Assembly (NCBI GenBank): GCA_008501825.1 | Contig: QQUA01000012.1 | Location: 1-64,000 of the forward strand | Direction: 5' to 3' | DNA from: Planctomycetota bacterium | GTDB taxonomy: Bacteria > Planctomycetota > UBA1135 | Length of the DNA: 64,000 nucleotides | Shown here: piece by piece, positions 60,119 through 64,000 of the stretch | How the letters are laid out: each line of letters starts with the position of its first letter | Numbering within the stretch: position 1 is the stretch's first letter | Position numbers and translations under genes: made by a program | Notes under the pieces: model-generated | The model's database searches: none | Seen by the model: the letters and a program-made list of their open reading frames with translations, nothing else | What the model was told of the DNA's origin: nothing

Positions 60119-61432
60119 ATGTTCGTTTTTCGCATCCCATCCGCGGTCTTAAGTTGGCTGCCGGCTCTAATATTCCTTGTCATCGTCTGCTCCTGCGATG
60201 GGTCCAAAGGCTTGGAACGGGAACAAAAAAGGGCCCGGAATGCAGAAATCCAGGGCGTGGTGCTGGGGCCCGATGGGGAGCCCCGATCGAATTGGACGGT
60301 TTATGCTTGCCCGTACTTTGAAGAACTCCTGACCACCAAGACGGATGCTTCCGGACGGTTTGTCTTTCCCTGGCCGGAGGAAGGAACTTGGGGCGACACC
60401 CTTGTCGCGGTCGGCCCCGACAGCCGCGGGTTCGCTGTGAAACCGACTTTTCTGGATTTGGTTGAAGAGCCGCGCCCGGAGTTGACCTTATTCTTGAGCG
60501 ATCAAATTCCGGTGCGGTTGCAGGCGGTTCATAAAAAAGACGGTAAACCGATGGAAGGCGTAACCGTCGTTATTGAAACTACAGATAGCGACGATCGCTA
60601 GTCTGCGTTTGCTCTTAGCGATGCCCAAGGTTGGGTTACTTTGTTTGCAGCTCATCCTGGAGAATACGCCGCTACTGCGGGACACCTTGGCCGGGCCTGG
60701 ACTGAAGATTTCACCGTATTCGAAATTGGATCTGAAGAAGTTGAGCCGATCCGAATTCAAGTACTTCCCTATGCAAGAAAGATTCAGATCGAAGCTTGGG
60801 ACGAGGAAAGAGGGGAGAGGATTCGGCACGCCGAGTTCAGTCGAAAGGTTTGCAGGAAACTAATTATGGAAAAAGAGCCAAAACAAGGCCGGCCCCGCTT
60901 GGTCGGGGTCGATGGCCTTCTTGCCTATGAAGCTCCGGATGACCAATTGCCTTTTCAAGTCGTGGTTGAGGCAGAAGGCTTCTTTCCTCGCGCCGTTACT
61001 TTTCTCGGCGATCTGCAGGAAGTGGTGCGGGTTCCGCTCCCTCCTGAATCTCGAACCCAGATTCAGTTTGTTCTGGACGGTGAACCTCTCCCGGAAGGCT
61101 TTCAGGTCCAATGGGCCACCTTCATTGAGCCCCTATGTTTATCTGCAGAGGGGGATCCCGTTCCTTATCGATCCTGTTTTTATTTGCTTTGGTCTTTTCG
61201 CAAAGCTCGGCATTCGGGCCAGGAGGCTACCGACGCTCATGGACGGGTTTGGCTTCCCCTGGAGTGGGAGGAAAGCGAGGACGCGTATCATGAAGCCGAC
61301 GCAGTGGTTGATTTCTTGATTCTTTCCCCGGATGGCCGTGTTTGGCATTCAAGGGGGGAGACGATTCCCAAGCAAGAAGAGGGTATTCCCTGGGAATTGG
61401 ACCTCCTTCATTGGGATCAGGCCGGCGCCTGA
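60119..61432 (+). pseudogene. lipoprotein gene interrupted by an in-frame amber codon
   Basis: One reading frame runs from ATG 60119 to the stop at 61432 except for a TAG at 60599-60601. Before it: a lipoprotein-type signal (LIFLVIVCSC) and a regulatory-like domain (VVLGPDGEPRSNWTVYACP, VVIETTDSDDR). After it, without a frame change: SAFALSDAQGWVTLFAAHPG and 260 more residues. A single base change would restore a 437-codon gene, similar in length to the lipoproteins at 51872-54453. Either it is a recent pseudogene, or the codon is read through, or it is a base-calling error. Confidence 0.6.
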
Positions 61433-61492
61433 AATCCGGACCGGGAGATTTGGTTATGAGGCTATAGTGGCGGAACCTCCCGGTTCTCCGCC

Positions 61493-64000
61493 ATGCTCCT
61501 CCAATCCTGGTTCCTTCTCCTCTCCCTTGGAGCGGCCGACTGGCCCGCGCAAGATTTCCTTCCTTCAGAAAAGGAACCGCCGCTGGTGGTTTTTGTTACC
61601 GGGGATGAAGAGTATCGAAGCGAGGAATCCATGCCACTCTTGGCGCGAATGCTGCAACAAGATCATGGCCTGGACGTGGCGGTATGCCATTCGTTAGACG
61701 AGCACGGCTACATTGATCCCAACCGGCAAGATCACATATCCGGTTTGCATCGTCTAGCGGAAGCAGATTTGATGGTGCTGTTCACTCGGTTTCGCCAACT
61801 GCCGGATGACCAGTTGCGGCTCATATTGGATTTTGCTGAATCGGGAAAGCCGATGGTGGGTTTTCGAACCGCCACTCACCCTTTTCGCTATCCGGATCAC
61901 CATCCTCGAGCCGAAGAAATGAATCGTCAATGGCCGGCTCGAATTTTCGGCCAAGGCTGGATCACTCATCACGGGCACTTTGACGACGGGGAGCAGCCTT
62001 TAACCGAAGTGCAGGTGATTTCGGAGCGAAGCAATCATCCTATCTTGAGGGGGATTCAAGCCTTTCCGGCTTACTCCTGGCTTTATCACGTTGAAGGGGG
62101 TGGGGATACCTTGCAAGGAAATTGCGAGCCTTTGCTGACCGGTACTGCTTTGAGATCCTCGCATCAGGATGCCAAGCGACTGGATCGCTTTCCTTTGCAA
62201 AACCCAGTGGCTTGGACCAAGCATTACACTGGCAAGTCTCAAAAGACAGCCCGAGTGTTTTTTTCCACTTTGGGACACCCCTACGATTTTCAAAATCCTC
62301 AAATGCGCCGGCTGGCCATTCAGGGCATTCTGTGGGCTCTGAACAGGGAAGAGCGAATTCCAGCTCAAGGGGTATCCGTTGCCCTTCCCGGCCCGTATCG
62401 TCCCAACCCTTCCGGCTTCGGCCAGACCTTTAAGGCGAAACAGAAACCAGCCTACTTCGCCGCATCCCGAGACCTTTTCTTCGAGGCGGAAGCATTTGAT
62501 GACATAGGTGGCTGGGTCATCGATACGGCGACCACTCTGCAAGTTGGATCTCCTTATCTCATGGCTCACGGCTTGGGCCGCTTGGTCAAGGACGCTAAGA
62601 CTTCCTTTTCCCTTTCGGACGGAGGAGAGTATCGCGTTTGGGTCCGAACCAAAGATTGGGTGGCTCCTTGGGGAGCTCCGGGACAACCGGGTCGATTCCA
62701 AGTTGTTCTCGACGGCCAAGCTCTCGAGACCACCTTTGGCACCGCATCCGCCGATTGGCATTGGCAAGACGGTGGGCGAATCTTGCTATCCCCGGGGGAA
62801 CATACTTTGGGGCTTCGTGACCTAACTGGCTTTAACGGCCGTTGCGATGCGATTTTAATTACTAGGGAATTGCACGCGTCGCCTCCAGAGGGTGCGGATT
62901 TGGCCAAAGCCAGGCATTTGTGGATGCAAACTCGGGCTCGCCCGAAGCTCCATGGTGGATACGATCTGGTCGTCGTCGGCGGGGGTTATTCCGGCATGGC
63001 GGCGGCGATATCGGCGGCTCGTCAATCCTTGAAAGTGGCTCTTATTCAAGACCGCTTTGTATTAGGAGGAAACGGTAGCAGCGAAATCCGGGTATGGGCC
63101 AACGGCGGAACCATGCGCGGTAAGTTTCCTCACGTGGGTGAGATTGTGGAAGAATTTGCCGATCACGCACCGGACAGTCCCGGAGACGGAGTTCATTTCG
63201 GCGACCTCCACAAGGAGAAAGTCTGTCGCCGAGAACCCACCTTAGATTTGTATCTCGGCCATTTCGTCAATGATGTGGAACTGGCGGAGGAAGGGCTTCG
63301 AATTGAAGCGGTCATCGCCTTGGACGTCCGTACTGGACAGCGGCGCCGATTTGAAGCTGAGTTTTTCGCTGATTGCACCGGACACGGCACCGTCGGGGCT
63401 TTGGCGGGAGCGGATTTCGAAATCAAGCCCAGCGGCAGAATGGGAATGTCCAATATGTGGTTCTGGCAGGTCCGACAAGACCCGCCTCCATGGCCGGAAA
63501 CACCGTGGGCTTTGCCTCTGGAAGAAAATGATTTTCCGGCGACGGTTGCCAGCCGTTCACGGATTCAAGGAAAACCGTTTTGGAAAGGTGAATGGTTTTG
63601 GGAATCAGGCTTTGATTTGGATCCCATTGAAGACTTGGAATTGATCCGTGATTGGAATCTCCGAGCGGTGTTTGGCGCTTTTTCTGCTTTGAAAGGTAGT
63701 GGCAATCATCCGGGGGCCACATTGGAGTGGGTGGCTCACGTCGGAGGTACTCGCGAATCTCGGCTGTTGACGGGCGACGTTGTTTTGACCAGAGAGGACA
63801 TCGTCAACCGACGGGAGTTTGCCGATGGTTGCGTGGCAACCACTTGGGACATCGACCTTCATTACCCGAAAGAGCGATACGCCAAAAAGTTTCCGAATAA
63901 TCCCTTCATCTCTAGGGCGGAATTCGGCGCCGGTGTCGACCGAGATCTCGGATACCTGGTGCCCTATCGCTGCTTCTATTCCCGCAACGTCGAAAATTTG
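61493..64000 (+). CDS. ThuA-domain/FAD-dependent oxidoreductase fusion (partial, runs off the edge)
   Basis: The frame from ATG 61493 is open to the last base (836 codons) with no stop. After a short signal-like start (MLLQSWFLLLSLGAADWPAQ), residues about 25-290 form a ThuA-like domain (VVFVTGDEEYRSEESMPLLA, VGFRTATHPF, NHPILRGIQAF). Residues about 325-465 look like a carbohydrate-binding beta domain (FFEAEAFDDIGGWVIDTATT). From about 485 an FAD_oxidored domain begins: LVVVGGGYSGMAAAISAA, then FVLGGNGSSEIRVWANGG. Planctomycetes often use such FAD enzymes in sugar metabolism, so carbohydrate oxidation is a fair inference. The C-terminus is missing. Confidence 0.8.
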   Translation, partial: MLLQSWFLLLSLGAADWPAQDFLPSEKEPPLVVFVTGDEEYRSEESMPLLARMLQQDHGLDVAVCHSLDEHGYIDPNRQDHISGLHRLAEADLMVLFTRFRQLPDDQLRLILDFAESGKPMVGFRTATHPFRYPDHHPRAEEMNRQWPARIFGQGWITHHGHFDDGEQPLTEVQVISERSNHPILRGIQAFPAYSWLYHVEGGGDTLQGNCEPLLTGTALRSSHQDAKRLDRFPLQNPVAWTKHYTGKSQKTARVFFSTLGHPYDFQNPQMRRLAIQGILWALNREERIPAQGVSVALPGPYRPNPSGFGQTFKAKQKPAYFAASRDLFFEAEAFDDIGGWVIDTATTLQVGSPYLMAHGLGRLVKDAKTSFSLSDGGEYRVWVRTKDWVAPWGAPGQPGRFQVVLDGQALETTFGTASADWHWQDGGRILLSPGEHTLGLRDLTGFNGRCDAILITRELHASPPEGADLAKARHLWMQTRARPKLHGGYDLVVVGGGYSGMAAAISAARQSLKVALIQDRFVLGGNGSSEIRVWANGGTMRGKFPHVGEIVEEFADHAPDSPGDGVHFGDLHKEKVCRREPTLDLYLGHFVNDVELAEEGLRIEAVIALDVRTGQRRRFEAEFFADCTGHGTVGALAGADFEIKPSGRMGMSNMWFWQVRQDPPPWPETPWALPLEENDFPATVASRSRIQGKPFWKGEWFWESGFDLDPIEDLELIRDWNLRAVFGAFSALKGSGNHPGATLEWVAHVGGTRESRLLTGDVVLTREDIVNRREFADGCVATTWDIDLHYPKERYAKKFPNNPFISRAEFGAGVDRDLGYLVPYRCFYSRNVENL

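Noticed and set aside
1..64000. tRNA, rRNA, CRISPR array or replication origin
   Set aside because: No rRNA text, tRNA cloverleaf, regularly spaced repeats or DnaA-box cluster was seen by eye; a covariance search was not possible.

Overview
The window looks like chromosomal DNA from a Planctomycetota-type bacterium, quite possibly one of the marine planctomycete lineages rich in secreted repeat proteins. This is inference from gene content, not from a marker gene. Pointers are many exported FG-GAP/integrin-like beta-propeller proteins, a mosaic PQQ-propeller/LamG giant, squalene-cyclase-fold repeat proteins, a sulfatase-fold/sulfotransferase pair, a sigma-54 enhancer-binding regulator, a GCS2-CBS/aspartoacylase pair and a ThuA/FAD-oxidoreductase fusion. 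No rRNA, tRNA or CRISPR array was recognised.

Region 1 (1-12.6 kb): a membrane alpha/beta hydrolase, then three exported proteins on the minus strand (two with FG-GAP repeats), a MORN-like/terpenoid-cyclase-fold fusion, a lipoprotein and a small NTF2-like protein. A decayed IS481-type transposase fragment and a short copy of a tetR 3' end lie near 10.4-10.7 kb.

Region 2 (12.7-21.5 kb) is an accessory island. It starts with a divergent tetR/Asp-nucleophile hydrolase pair that has a palindromic operator. Next come two IS66-type transposase 3' remnants whose ends face each other across an AT-rich two-gene module: a 634-residue protein of unknown family and an M15-type peptidase whose last codons lie in the insertion-sequence end. 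After these are a probable 5' fragment of a group II intron and a TrlF-like PHP-SMC ATPase that may be a defence gene.

Region 3 (22-35.9 kb): a sigma-like factor, a helical-repeat protein, a 58-residue exported peptide too short for usual ORF cut-offs, a large anchored regulatory-domain protein, a 1385-residue PQQ/LamG/methyltransferase-like mosaic, an anchored protein, a MacB/FtsX-like permease and its ATPase, a hydrolase and an M15_4 peptidase. Most junctions overlap or nearly touch, so this looks like one long co-transcribed unit serving the cell envelope.

Region 4 (35.9-47 kb): a sulfatase-fold membrane protein lacking the usual nucleophile, divergent from a sulfotransferase. A sigma-54 activator follows, and a well-formed sigma-54 promoter with upstream inverted repeats drives an isochorismatase-like, a DsrE-like and a PNPOx-like gene. 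Then come a DNRLRE/CARDB secreted protein and the GCS2-CBS plus succinylglutamate-desuccinylase-like pair.

Region 5 (47-64 kb): an FG-GAP protein, a prenyltransferase-fold protein and a periplasmic adaptor; three tightly coupled anchored proteins of which two are paralogues; a kinase/class-III aminotransferase fusion resembling hydroxylysine kinase plus phospholyase; a thioredoxin/TPR/cyclase-fold protein; a type II thioesterase; a lipoprotein gene broken by one in-frame amber codon; and a ThuA/FAD-dependent oxidoreductase that runs off the right edge.
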